Made by a program: the position numbers and the translations under genes. From Clostridium manihotivorum (GTDB lineage Bacteria > Bacillota > Clostridia > Clostridiales > Clostridiaceae), in contig NZ_CP025746.1 of assembly GCF_004015185.1 (NCBI RefSeq), positions 4,295,776-4,359,775 of the forward strand: a stretch of 64,000 bases of DNA. The letters run 5' to 3'. Below the pieces are notes generated by a model. That model searched no databases. It saw only the letters and a list, made by a program, of their open reading frames with translations, and was not told the DNA's origin. Positions 53,480 to 61,996 of the stretch are shown here, in pieces (positions within the stretch are counted from its first letter, which is position 1; each line of letters starts with the position of its first letter).

Positions 53480-54439
53480 ACCTTTTTTCTTACATAATAG
53501 ATCTAATAACGGCTTAAAACACCATAAGTTTGCAAAAATAATCTTAAATGCAAAACTAGAATATCTACCAAGGGTGTCAAACATCTCAGCTGCTGGCTTC
53601 GTTAGTTGGGCCTTAAATGGATGTTTTTCTATATTTACAACTGCTTTAGCCAAAAGCCCTACAAGAGTATGTGGTGGCGGTGCAGAAGCGTGTCCTCCAT
53701 TTCCTTTAGCTGAAAGTTCTAAATTCATAGGTCCTTTTTCACCTATTCCGATTAAAGCACAAGGTTGCTTAAGCCCTGGAAAGACACCCTCTACAACAGC
53801 TCCTCCTTCATCAAGTACTAAAGCTGGCTGTATTCCTCTTGTCTTTAATTCTTCTACAATTGCCGGTGCACTTGGCCCATTTACTTCTTCATCCCCTGAG
53901 AAAGCAAGATACACATCATTTTCGGGGATAAAACCTTTCTCTATTAGGTGTTCTACGGATTCCATTACTCCACACAAAGTTCCCTTTGTGTCTAAAGTTC
54001 CTCTTCCCCAAAGCACTCCATCTTCTATAACTCCTTCAAAAGGTGGCTTCTTCCACTTATCTTCGATAACAGGTACCACATCATAGTGAGACATTAATAC
54101 AGTTGGCTTAAGTGAAGCCTTTCCGGTCCATTTTATCAATATACCTGTACTTCCTACTCTCTCATAGGAACAATTATTGAATACATTAGGATAGAGTTTA
54201 GGAAGTAACGCTCTAAATTTATCAAATTCAGCTTCATCTATAAGCTTACTATCATATCTAGATACAGTTTTGCAACGAATCATCTCAGCTAGATGTTCTG
54301 CAACCTTATTTTCATCAATCTCCACAATCCTAGCTTCAACCTTTTCTTGAGTTTTAGGCTTAAACATTATGGCTCTAAATATAACAACAGCAATAAAAAT
54401 TAATATGAGTGCCAATAAAATCATTAATATATACTCCAT
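53469..54439 (-). pseudogene. M20 peptidase (CPS1/PM20D1-like), N-terminal part, split gene
   Basis: About 323 codons of an M20 zinc peptidase with an N-terminal membrane anchor (about 3-27). Zinc ligands appear in LMSHYDVVP (about 113-121), GRGTLDTKG (about 146-154), FSGDEE and DEGGAVVEG. The family hydrolyses N-acyl amino acids or dipeptides. The frame runs into the IS4-type element after KKKGGELN and would add about 43 junk residues before a stop at 53339. The M20 dimerisation domain and the last zinc ligand are in the separated 3-prime part. Confidence 0.88.
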
Positions 54440-54494
54440 TTTTAATCTCCTTTCTTATAGTAACTTGTGTATTTAATATTTATTGTACTATATT

Positions 54495-54516
54495 TGCATG
54501 TGTTAAATAAATGTTG
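54495..54516 (+). repeat. Family A repeat, plus orientation (A14)
   Basis: GCATGTGTTAAATAAATGTT followed by GGTG. Shares the AAATAAATGTTGGTG form with A15. Confidence 0.55.
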
Positions 54517-54626
54517 GTGGCTTATTATAGATATAGAACTTAAGGGTGATAACTTGAGAACTATTATTTATAATGTTTTCCTTTTATCAAAATAGAAAGG
54601 AAGCTCTTCATGAGTGTTTAAAGTAA

Positions 54627-55262
54627 TCAGTTTATACTAAACACTCCTTCTTTATCTGAAGTAAGATTAAACTTAATGTTGTACCATTGAGTAAAGTACT
54701 GTTGCAAAGTATTATATTGGATTAATATATCAGCATTATTATCCTTGAACCTTTTTAGATCACTTATAGAGTTTATATTTATCTTAGGATCTTCACTTCT
54801 GATGTTAGTAATCTTAATGTTTTTATTATCTAGCAATAATTTGGCGTAACCGACATCTATAGTTTGCTTAAATGCCTGATTTGGTTTCATACCGAATTTG
54901 TAGTTTGCTGAACATGATGTTGATGTTAAGTATTCACCTTCTTTATCATACTGTTCACAGCCAATTGGAGTAATCTGGAGTTTTGGGTTCTTTAACAGGT
55001 AGTTATTAGTAGATGCATCAAACTCAATGTCTGCACAAAGACTTAAGTCTAATATTGAAGCTGCCAAAGCACCATCATTACCCAATACAATATTAGAATG
55101 AAATTTATATTGATGGTCTTTTATTAATTCACCTATAACCTTCGTATTACTACCTATTTTATTTAATTCATATCCTTTAGAAACTCTTGAATAGCTAAAT
55201 AACATACTTCCGGAAATGGCAACAATAATAACTAATATAAATACCAATAATTTTTTTCTCAT
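54627..55262 (-). CDS. Exported or membrane-anchored protein, unknown
   Basis: 211 residues from the ATG at 55262, which has GAAGG just upstream; an ATG eight codons earlier is possible. The N-terminus is one membrane segment (KKLLVFILVIIVAISGSMLF) that may be an anchor or signal peptide. The remaining 185 residues look like a mixed extracellular domain (LCADIEFDASTNNYLLKNP, FKQTIDVGYAKLLLDNKNIK). Four cysteines are present outside the anchor (in SLCADIEF, IGCEQYD and TSCSANY). No family recognised. It ends in a hairpin (GAGTGTTTA and TAAACACTC). It lies with the next gene between inverted family A copies A14 and A15. Confidence 0.6.
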   Translation of the reverse strand: MRKKLLVFILVIIVAISGSMLFSYSRVSKGYELNKIGSNTKVIGELIKDHQYKFHSNIVLGNDGALAASILDLSLCADIEFDASTNNYLLKNPKLQITPIGCEQYDKEGEYLTSTSCSANYKFGMKPNQAFKQTIDVGYAKLLLDNKNIKITNIRSEDPKININSISDLKRFKDNNADILIQYNTLQQYFTQWYNIKFNLTSDKEGVFSIN

Positions 55263-55319
55263 AAAAACCTTCAAATCCTCTCTCATTAAGCAATAACTTT
55301 CTCATTCACTTAAAAGAAC

Positions 55320-55886
55320 TTACTTTTTATGGTCAGACTTTAATAAAGAATACAATATTAAATCAACAACACCATGACCTTTCCACACGTGTCCTTGACG
55401 AATTACTCCCTCTTTGATAAAACCATTTCTTTTTAATACCTCTTGAGATTTTATATTACCAGGCATAACAAAAGCTTGTATACGGTTAATTTCTAAGTTG
55501 TCAAATATGTAATCAGTGATTAGCTTAACAGCTTCTGTAGCAATTCCTTTACCCCAAAATCTGTCGTTCAATCTGTAACCTATGGTTATCATATTTACTT
55601 CACTTGAGTAGTCAAATATTTCTGCTATACCAACCACCTTATTAGGTTCACTATTTAAAGAAATTCCAAGAAATATACACTTCTTTTTACAAAAATCTCT
55701 TTCAAAGTGCCCTATCTTATTGGCAACAGTATTTTTATTATTCGTATGCATTACAGGTGAATGTTGAAAAAGCTTTTCGTTACTATAAATTTCGAAAATA
55801 CTATCAAGGTCGGAGTCTGTAATTTTTCTTAAAGTAATTTCATCTGATGTAATATGTGGAAACTGTTCAAATGGACTTTTACTCAC
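55320..55886 (-). CDS. GNAT-family N-acetyltransferase, RimJ/RimL-like
   Basis: 188 residues from a GTG start behind GAAAGGGATG. Pattern of ribosomal-protein-alanine acetyltransferase-like GNATs: ITLRKITDSDLDSIFEIYSN, then ITIGYRLNDRFWGKGIATEA (about 101-120), NRIQAFVMPGNIKSQEVLKR and GFIKEGVIRQGHVWKGHG. Paralogue in type of the gene at 40862. Separated by 33 bp from the exported protein gene, so one transcription unit is possible. Confidence 0.9.
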   Translation of the reverse strand: MSKSPFEQFPHITSDEITLRKITDSDLDSIFEIYSNEKLFQHSPVMHTNNKNTVANKIGHFERDFCKKKCIFLGISLNSEPNKVVGIAEIFDYSSEVNMITIGYRLNDRFWGKGIATEAVKLITDYIFDNLEINRIQAFVMPGNIKSQEVLKRNGFIKEGVIRQGHVWKGHGVVDLILYSLLKSDHKK

Positions 55887-56001
55887 AATATCATCCCTTT
55901 CTATATTAGATATACAAATTCATGCTTTGCATATATTTTGCTTATCAATAAGCTATATTATATATTGCATGGATAATTTTGTATATAAGCACATTTTATC
56001 A

Positions 56002-56029
56002 CCAACATTTATTTAATACATTGATATAT
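56002..56029 (-). repeat. Family A repeat, minus orientation (A15)
   Basis: The reverse complement reads TATATCAATGTATT then AAATAAATGTTGG. Best matched to A14 at 54495. Confidence 0.65.
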
Positions 56030-56104
56030 ATTCATACTAATCCATATTGAAATACCATTAAACTTCTTTGATAAATTAAGTTAAATTCTCATAATTATAT
56101 GTTT

Positions 56105-56209
56105 CTATAGGGAATCTTTACGAAAACTTAATTTATACTTGTTATAAATTCGTGGCTTCTGGCGATTTTGTGGCATGTATAAATTAATAGTTGAAGTTGT
56201 TTCCCTATA
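56105..56209 (-). repeat. Family B inverted-repeat element, minus orientation (B4)
   Basis: 105 bp from CTATAGGGAA to TTCCCTATAT. Inner arms AATTTATACTTG and CATGTATAAATT. Close to B1 in reverse. Confidence 0.7.
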
Positions 56210-56215
56210 TATCAT

Positions 56216-56246
56216 CAACATCAATTCTTTAATACATAGAGATAGG
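56216..56246 (-). repeat. Family A repeat, minus orientation, degenerate (A16)
   Basis: The reverse complement reads CCTATCTCTATGTATT then AAAGAATTGATGTTG. Confidence 0.45.
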
Positions 56247-56439
56247 CATATAAATATTAATATATTGTAGCTACTACAATTTTATAGATATACTTTAGAA
56301 CAATTAATTTTAAGTATTTCATCTCTAGAAAAACTTATAAAAAGCACAATAGCGTTGTCCAAGTATTATACAAAACTCATTTATGCTTAACCACTATTTA
56401 GGAAATATAGTATAATTATACTATCACTTTTTCTAATTA

Positions 56440-56560
56440 TTATATCTATACCTTACCAATAAAAATTTGAGTGTTGGGTTTCTTAAAAACAGATGAGTTT
56501 TGAAAATCCATTCCAGATTGAAATTATAAATCTATATCAAAACTAAAAATATAAATTTGG
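56440..56560. repeat. Family C-like element, degenerate (C7)
   Basis: ATAAAAATTTGAGTG and AACAGATGAGTTTTGAAAAT resemble family C; the ends are poorly conserved. Confidence 0.35.
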
Positions 56561-56572
56561 AGGTAAGATCAT

Positions 56573-57409
56573 ATGAAGCTTCAAGGAGTATATGTACCAC
56601 TTATTACACCTTTTATAGATGATAAGGTAGATTTTAAATCCTATAAAAGGCTTATAGATCACTATTTAAGTAAAAATATTAGCGGCCTAATTCCTTTAGG
56701 TACTACTGGAGAAAGCCCTACTATTTCAGAGCATGAATACGAGGAAATAATTAAAAAAACTATGGAATACGCTGCTGGAAAAGTTCCTGTCTTTGTTGGT
56801 ATTGGAGGCAATGATACTAGGAAGGTAGTCAAAAATCTAAAACTGGCTGAAAAGTATAAGGTTGATGGAATATTATCTGTATGTCCATATTATAGCAGGC
56901 CTGACCAAAGAGGTATTTACGAACACTTTCTTAGAATTTCTGAAGCTACCGATTTAGATATTGTGATATATAACATTCCTTATAGAACCGGTAGAAATAT
57001 TGAAAATGATACTATATATAAATTAGCAGAACTGAAGAATATGATTGGAATAAAGGATTCCTGTGGAGATATAAAGCAGACAACAAACCTACTTTTGAAC
57101 CCACCTGAAAACTTTTCTATTCTTACTGGCGATGATGCCTTATTTTATACGGTGCTTGCCTTGGGAGCTGATGGCGGCATCTTGGCTTCTGCTCATTTAG
57201 AAACTGAAAGATTCGTAGAGGTATATAACGCTGTTAAGTCTAACAATCATAAGTTAGCACTTGAAAAGTGGAAGGATTTATATAAATTTGTTCCTATGTT
57301 ATTTGAAGAACCTAATCCTGCACCTCTAAAATATTGTTTAAAAAGAGAAGGTCTTATAGATTCCGATGAGGTAAGACTGCCTCTAACAACAATAACTGAT
57401 GATCTGTAA
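56573..57409 (+). CDS. dapA: 4-Hydroxy-tetrahydrodipicolinate synthase, C-terminus cut by IS66
   Basis: 278 residues; condenses pyruvate with aspartate semialdehyde, first step to lysine and diaminopimelate. Schiff-base Lys161 (MIGIKDSCGD), Thr44/Thr45 (PLGTTGESPT) and Tyr133 (YNIPYRTGR) are all present. GGAGGT ribosome site. The stop codon is not native: GTAAG at the end of the inserted IS66 element supplies the TAA. After the element the original frame goes on as CTT AAA AAT for 11 more codons to a TAA at 60268. The lost tail (KNKLDQALFIK) is the last surface helix, so the enzyme may still work. Confidence 0.95.
   Translation: MKLQGVYVPLITPFIDDKVDFKSYKRLIDHYLSKNISGLIPLGTTGESPTISEHEYEEIIKKTMEYAAGKVPVFVGIGGNDTRKVVKNLKLAEKYKVDGILSVCPYYSRPDQRGIYEHFLRISEATDLDIVIYNIPYRTGRNIENDTIYKLAELKNMIGIKDSCGDIKQTTNLLLNPPENFSILTGDDALFYTVLALGADGGILASAHLETERFVEVYNAVKSNNHKLALEKWKDLYKFVPMLFEEPNPAPLKYCLKREGLIDSDEVRLPLTTITDDL
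57397..57405. repeat. Target-site duplication of IS66, left copy (TGATGATCT)
   Basis: Direct repeat with 60225-60233. IS66 elements usually give 8 bp; the ninth base may match by chance. Confidence 0.85.
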
Positions 57410-57440
57410 GCGGTGGAACATATACCGTATTGAAAAATAT

Positions 57441-57470
57441 AAGCTTCACAAAACCTTGTGAAGCTTATAT
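57441..57470 (-). terminator. Terminator of the IS66 genes
   Basis: ATAAGCTTCACAA and TTGTGAAGCTTAT form a 13-bp stem; TTTTTC follows shortly on the minus strand. It also faces dapA. Confidence 0.75.
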
Positions 57471-57471
57471 T

Positions 57472-57750
57472 TTAATAAAATCCTTCTTTTGCAATTTGCT
57501 TTATATAGTTATATTGTTTTCGAATGAGTTTCTTAAATTCCGAATCTGATAGGTCATTGAAAAAGCATATGCCTTCTTCATAAAGGCATTCATAAATCAA
57601 TTCTGCATAATCATCATCTTCCTTGTGCATTTTCTTGTATCTTTTTTCAAGTTCATATGGAAAGTCAAGCGTATAAGCTATTTCATCTATTTTTCCGCCT
57701 AGAAAGTTCTTGGTCATAGTCATCATAAAATCTATATTAGGCTGACTCAC
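57472..57750 (-). CDS. IS66 accessory small protein
   Basis: 92 residues from a GTG start at 57750 that has GGAGG nine bases upstream and overlaps the 3-prime end of tnpC by 14 bp. A longer frame starts at 57858 but lies inside tnpC with no ribosome site. The protein is acidic and helical (KIDEIAYTLDFPYELEKRYK, then LIYECLYEEGICFFNDLSDS). Some IS66 relatives carry such a fourth ORF; its role is unknown to me. Confidence 0.6.
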   Translation of the reverse strand: MSQPNIDFMMTMTKNFLGGKIDEIAYTLDFPYELEKRYKKMHKEDDDYAELIYECLYEEGICFFNDLSDSEFKKLIRKQYNYIKQIAKEGFY

Positions 57751-59353
57751 TATTTTTTTCCTCCTTTGGTGTAGCTTCTGTTGTAGTTGCTTTGCATTGA
57801 AGCTGTACTCTCTCCGACCATGGTAAATATTCCTCAAGTAAACATGGATTCGATGCAAAATTAATATTTGGTAACTGACAAAAAATATAATGTAGATATT
57901 TATATGGATCTATGTTATTAGCTGCTGCTGTATTTATAATGCTAAATATAATTGCGGATGCTTCCGCCCCGGCTACCGAATCGGAAAACAGTGAGTTTTT
58001 CCTTGTAATTGCTACAGGCTTTACAGCAATTTCTGATAAATTATTTGATAAAGGTATTCTTCCATCTAGCAAGAAGTTAGTAAAATACTTTTTGTGATTC
58101 AGTGTATAATTCAAAGCCTTTCTCAACATATCTTGTGTTGTAAATGTTTTTTCTGCCCATGCAAAAAAGGCATCCAGTATAGGGACACTATATATAAGTC
58201 TATTCTGTTTTCTTTCATCTGGAGATAGCTGTTTCCACTTTCTTTCTAGTTTAAAGAGTTTATCACAATAAGCCCTGCCGACCGCTCCGCCAGAGCTTGG
58301 AATCTCTTTTTTTCTAGAATCTAACGGAATAGCTTCCAGATAGTATCTTCGTAGGTGACTAAAGCATAAGCATCTAGTAATTCCTTCAACCTTTTCATAT
58401 CCAGCATATGCGTCTGAAACATGATAACCTTCAAATCCCTCAAGAAATTTTTTTGCATGTTCACCTGAACGACTTCTAGTATATTGGTATAAAATTACCG
58501 GTAAGCCTTCGCAGTTTCCACTTCTATGTATCCATATATATGAATTGCTAGATGCCTTCTTACCGTTCTCTTTGTTTACCTGCCAAGTAGTTTCATCACT
58601 CATAATAATACTACACTTTAATAATTGTTCATGCATCTTTTCATATAGAGGTTTTAGCCAATATTCAGCGCTTCGTATTATCCAATTTGCCATCATATCT
58701 CTTTTAAGGTCAGCACCCATTCTTTTAAAGTCTTTTTCTTGGCGGTATAAAGGTACTGACATCATATACTTTTGATACATTATCCACGCTGTAATCGAAG
58801 GCGATGCTACGGAATGCGTAAGCACGGGAGCTGGCACAGGTGCACAATATATAGAATCATATGGATTAACGTCATTTTTTCCACATTCAGTACATTTATA
58901 AACATATTGAACATAGTCTTTGATTATAAGCTTTGCTGGAATATATTCCATTTCAGATCTTACTTTTTTCTTACCAATCACTTTAAGATTACTTCCACAT
59001 ATTTTACATACTGTTGCTTCTTCATTAATAACGCATTCAACTATTTCATGTGATAATGATTTAATCAATTTTTCTCTATCACCTTTTTTTCTTACAGGTC
59101 GTTTATGTTCTTTTATATTAATAACTTTGGTCTCATCTATAATAGGATCAATTATTTCATCCAGAAAAGAATATTGTCCTTCTATTCGAGGCGTTTTTTC
59201 ACTTGATGCTCCGAAACGTTGTTTTGATGCATGTAAAACTGCTTGAGTAAGAAGTTCAACATCATGCTCTAGCATATTTACCTTTTCCTGCAGTTTTCTA
59301 TTTGTATTTTCAAGTTCTTTAATTCGTAAATCTTTACTATCTAAAAACTGCAT
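57737..59353 (-). CDS. tnpC: IS66 transposase TnpC
   Basis: 538 residues. N-terminal leucine-rich coiled segment (KELENTNRKLQEKVNMLEHD), then a zinc-finger-like part (CKICGSNLKVIGKKK, later CTECGK), and the DDE domain: MSDETTWQV, HVSDAYAGYEKV and the YTLNHKKYFTNFLLDGRIPL segment leading to NNLSEIAVKP (third acidic residue). Long C-terminal tail. Start ATG with AAGGAGCC. The frame is intact. Confidence 0.95.
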   Translation of the reverse strand: MQFLDSKDLRIKELENTNRKLQEKVNMLEHDVELLTQAVLHASKQRFGASSEKTPRIEGQYSFLDEIIDPIIDETKVINIKEHKRPVRKKGDREKLIKSLSHEIVECVINEEATVCKICGSNLKVIGKKKVRSEMEYIPAKLIIKDYVQYVYKCTECGKNDVNPYDSIYCAPVPAPVLTHSVASPSITAWIMYQKYMMSVPLYRQEKDFKRMGADLKRDMMANWIIRSAEYWLKPLYEKMHEQLLKCSIIMSDETTWQVNKENGKKASSNSYIWIHRSGNCEGLPVILYQYTRSRSGEHAKKFLEGFEGYHVSDAYAGYEKVEGITRCLCFSHLRRYYLEAIPLDSRKKEIPSSGGAVGRAYCDKLFKLERKWKQLSPDERKQNRLIYSVPILDAFFAWAEKTFTTQDMLRKALNYTLNHKKYFTNFLLDGRIPLSNNLSEIAVKPVAITRKNSLFSDSVAGAEASAIIFSIINTAAANNIDPYKYLHYIFCQLPNINFASNPCLLEEYLPWSERVQLQCKATTTEATPKEEKNSESA

Positions 59354-59433
59354 GATTCAAGGCTCCTTTCTGGTTAATTAACTACTTATATTATACCAGA
59401 AAAATGGCTATTTTACTACCTTTTAAGCTGTTT

Positions 59434-59805
59434 TTAAAAAATCATTTTTGCAGTATCAATACTTTCTCGATGTGCTTTTTTCTGATCAATTTGTAAACCA
59501 TCTAGAAGCCATTCCATTTGCCGTTTTGTTATATCACGTACTTCTCCTTCTGTTTTAGGCCATTGAAATTTCATGTCATCGCAAAGAAATTTTGTAACTA
59601 ATATAAAGCCATTTTTATCCCATCGAAGTGCTCTAAGACAGCTATGTCTTTTATTGCAAAATAAGAAAACACTTGTGCCAGAGTAAGGATTAAGATTAAA
59701 TTTTAATGAAACCAATGCGGCAAGTCCATTTTGTTGCTTGCGGAAGTCGGTGGCACCGAGTGCAAGATAGATGTGCTCCGCCCCATCGGCGATATGATTC
59801 ATCAT
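59434..59805 (-). CDS. tnpB: IS66 Orf2-type protein TnpB
   Basis: 123 residues, the IS66 orf2 family (GAEHIYLALGATDFRKQQNG, SVFLFCNKRHSCLRALRWDK near the centre, GLQIDQKKAHRE at the end). Required for IS66 transposition but of unclear mechanism. Its ATG overlaps the tnpA stop by four bases. Confidence 0.93.
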   Translation of the reverse strand: MMNHIADGAEHIYLALGATDFRKQQNGLAALVSLKFNLNPYSGTSVFLFCNKRHSCLRALRWDKNGFILVTKFLCDDMKFQWPKTEGEVRDITKRQMEWLLDGLQIDQKKAHRESIDTAKMIF

Positions 59806-60140
59806 AAGTCTTGCAGAACCTTCATCAGTCCTGCTAAAGAATCTTGATTAAAGTTACTAGGAACAGTAACTTGTATATTTTTATAAAGTATCTGAAAATC
59901 ATCAGATTTACTTGGGTTTGAATTTGTATTATCAGGTTTTGAAAGAATTGTTGTAACTTCAGTAAAGGTCGTCTCTTCAACAGGTTTTTCATTTCTCTTT
60001 ATCAATAGGTGATTCCAGTAATTGTACTTATGTCTACTGATTCCATTCTTTTCGCACCACTCTTTGATTGTTAGACCGCTTTTATTTTTTTCATTTATTC
60101 TCTGCTCCCAGAGAGTATAATTTTCATTCTTAGATATAAT
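59802..60140 (-). CDS. tnpA: IS66 TnpA-type protein with non-standard start codon
   Basis: 112 residues if it begins at the ATT at 60140, seven bases after a perfect GGAGG. The N-terminal part (SKNEN YTLWEQRINEKNKSGL, then WCEKNGISRHKYNYWNHLL) is the usual helix-turn-helix of IS66 TnpA. The first ATG in frame (60005) would remove that domain, so the upstream non-ATG start is much more likely. Low start efficiency would limit transposition. Confidence 0.75.
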   Translation of the reverse strand: MISKNENYTLWEQRINEKNKSGLTIKEWCEKNGISRHKYNYWNHLLIKRNEKPVEETTFTEVTTILSKPDNTNSNPSKSDDFQILYKNIQVTVPSNFNQDSLAGLMKVLQDL

Positions 60141-60224
60141 ATTAAAACCTCCAATCTGATTGCTTTACTAAAGCATATCAAATTAAAGGTCTATTTACAT
60201 GACGGTATTTGTTCCATCGCTTAC

Positions 60225-60233
60225 TGATGATCT
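60225..60233. repeat. Target-site duplication of IS66, right copy
   Basis: TGATGATCT, identical to 57397-57405. Confidence 0.85.
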
Positions 60234-60270
60234 TAAAAATAAACTAGACCAAGCTCTATTTATAAAATAA
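60225..60270 (+). pseudogene. Original 3-prime end of dapA, separated by IS66
   Basis: TGATGATCT then TAAAAATAAAC continues the dapA frame: D D L K N K L D Q A L F I K and a TAA at 60268-60270. Confidence 0.85.
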
Positions 60271-60347
60271 CTAATTGAAAATAGGCTATCCTAAAGTATG
60301 CATTTTCAAAAATATTATCAAATGTAGCCTATGCAAAAAGATAAAAA

Positions 60348-60395
60348 AGCTTGTTCAAAGACTTTAAGCTTTCCCTGTCTTCGAACAAGCATATT
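60348..60395. terminator. Bidirectional terminator between dapA and the MFS gene
   Basis: GCTTGTTC and GAACAAGC with further pairing of AAGAC and GTCTT inside. T-runs lie on both outer sides. It was the natural dapA terminator before IS66 came in. Confidence 0.75.
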
Positions 60396-60419
60396 TTTCT
60401 GTAAAGAAACTATATTTTT

Positions 60420-61829
60420 CTACTCTTCTAATTCTGTTTTCCTTAAAAGTCTCATGAATGCAACTATAATCCCAGCTATAGCAATTACTGAGCCTACTTT
60501 ATAGGTTAAGCTCATTGAAGTTACAAAAAGTTCAGGATTTCCTGAGGAAAGTGCTGATACATGACTTCCCAGTTTTCCTCCCATGTAACTATAAAATATA
60601 GCCACAGAAATAGATATGCCGCTAGTCATTCCTAGATTTCTAATCAAGGAGTTCATACTTCCAGATATCCCAAGCTTATCTTTAGGAACCGAGGACATAA
60701 CCCCTGCATTATTAGGAGACTGAAACAAGCCATAACCACAGCCTAAAATTGTCATGCTTATCATTATTGCCAGATATGAAGAATCTAATTTCAAGTAAGA
60801 CATAGTAAATATTCCGATACAAGTAAAAGCAAGTCCTACAAAGGTTGGAATTCTATATCCTATCTTATCACACAAAACACCACTGATCGGAGCCATTATA
60901 GCTGCAGTAACAGGATAAACCATCATTATAAATCCAGCCTTCTGTGGTGAAAAGCTTAGAATATGCTGTAGATAAAAAGGTTGTATTATATTTGTAAAAT
61001 AGATAACACAGTAGGATATAAATGCGCATAGTATCCCTGCGGAAAAAAACTTGTTTTTAAAAAGCCTGAAATCTAGCATAGGTACTTCAGTGTTTATTTC
61101 TATAATACAGAAGGTTATAAAGCTTACAATAAATAAAAGAAAGCCTATTAAAATAGGTATACTTCTCCACCCAAAAGCTTCTCCATTTAACAGTGAAAGG
61201 AACAGTGCTAGTACAGATATTACGAAAGTAATCATTCCCTTAAAGTCAAAGTTTTTATTGCTATCTAAAATCTTGTCATGAGGAAGAAGCTTAACCCCTG
61301 CCAGATAAGCACAGACTCCTATAGGTATGTTTATTAAGAATATTGACTGCCAACTAAAGTTTCCTACTAGAAAACCACCTAGCGGCGGCCCAGCCATTGT
61401 TCCAATTGCAACTACAGTTCCCAGTATCCCAGTGGCTCTTCCCCTCTCCTTTAATGGAAATATCATGGTTATAATTCCAAAATTACAAGCCATCATCATT
61501 GAAGCTCCTAGACCTTGTATCAATCTAGCACCAATTAAAAAATACATAGTTTTTGAAAGTGCACATAGTAGCGAACCTACTGAAAATACAAGAAAGCCGT
61601 TTTGATATATTATTCTTTTCCCTTTTATATCTGCTAGCCTTCCAAACATAAGTACAAGAGTTGAAATAACTAAAAGGTAGCTTGTAACTACCCATTGTAT
61701 TGTACCTAAGTCAACATAAAGCGAAGCCGCCATCTTAGGCAAGGCTACATTGACTATGTTAATATCCAAGGTAGTCATAAATGATCCTACCAGTATTACC
61801 ACAAGAGTCTTCCATTTATCATCTTTCAA
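60420..61829 (-). CDS. DHA2-family (EmrB/QacA) MFS drug exporter
   Basis: 469 residues with about 14 membrane segments. Motifs of the DHA2 group: the first helix FMTTLDINIVNVALPKMAAS (about 17-36), motif A GRLADIKGKRIIYQNG (about 63-78) and motif C GTVVAIGTMAGPPLGGFLVG (about 135-154). It exports drugs or metabolites by proton exchange. The likely start is a TTG at 61829 with only a weak ribosome site, since no good ATG lies before the first helix. No regulator gene is beside it; the IS607 element lies directly upstream. Confidence 0.9.
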   Translation of the reverse strand: MKDDKWKTLVVILVGSFMTTLDINIVNVALPKMAASLYVDLGTIQWVVTSYLLVISTLVLMFGRLADIKGKRIIYQNGFLVFSVGSLLCALSKTMYFLIGARLIQGLGASMMMACNFGIITMIFPLKERGRATGILGTVVAIGTMAGPPLGGFLVGNFSWQSIFLINIPIGVCAYLAGVKLLPHDKILDSNKNFDFKGMITFVISVLALFLSLLNGEAFGWRSIPILIGFLLFIVSFITFCIIEINTEVPMLDFRLFKNKFFSAGILCAFISYCVIYFTNIIQPFYLQHILSFSPQKAGFIMMVYPVTAAIMAPISGVLCDKIGYRIPTFVGLAFTCIGIFTMSYLKLDSSYLAIMISMTILGCGYGLFQSPNNAGVMSSVPKDKLGISGSMNSLIRNLGMTSGISISVAIFYSYMGGKLGSHVSALSSGNPELFVTSMSLTYKVGSVIAIAGIIVAFMRLLRKTELEE

Positions 61830-61869
61830 TAATAGTACCGTTACATAAAATCTACTAAAATCTAATATT

Positions 61870-61996
61870 TAGAGATTTATTCCTTATTCAACGCAACCTG
61901 TTTTGTCATAAGACTACTCCAGTTTGATATGTTGCTCCAAAGGCTTAAAATCCTGCGTAACGCACAGTACATATCAGCACTATCTTGTTAGTGATA
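61870..61996 (-). ncRNA. Probable omega/reRNA and right end of the IS607 element
   Basis: Non-coding stretch right after tnpB on the same strand, with a CTGTGCG and CGCAG hairpin (about 61953-61967) and an ATCAGCA/TGCTGAT hairpin overlapping the tnpB stop. TnpB nucleases use a guide RNA made from this position. The exact end of the element, and so the guide, cannot be set by eye. Confidence 0.45.

Larger units (their letters stand above)
55887..56572. other. Repeat-filled gap before dapA
   Basis: No gene. In order: A15 (minus), B4 (minus), A16 (minus), AT-rich DNA with a possible TATAAT at about 56410-56416, and a family C-like element (56440-56560) that reaches into the dapA leader. Confidence 0.6.
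57406..60224 (-). mobile_element. IS66-family insertion sequence, complete
   Basis: 2819 bp. Inverted ends start GTAAGCGGTGGAACA at the left and GTAAGCGATGGAACA (reverse complement) at the right, both followed by WATACCGT. It carries tnpA, tnpB, tnpC and a small fourth ORF on the minus strand and is flanked by a 9-bp direct repeat. All frames look intact, so it may be active. Inserted at the 3-prime end of dapA. Confidence 0.93.

Noticed and set aside
57472-57858. 128-codon form of the IS66 small ORF
   Set aside because: Its first 36 codons lie inside tnpC without a ribosome site; the GTG at 57750 has a proper site.
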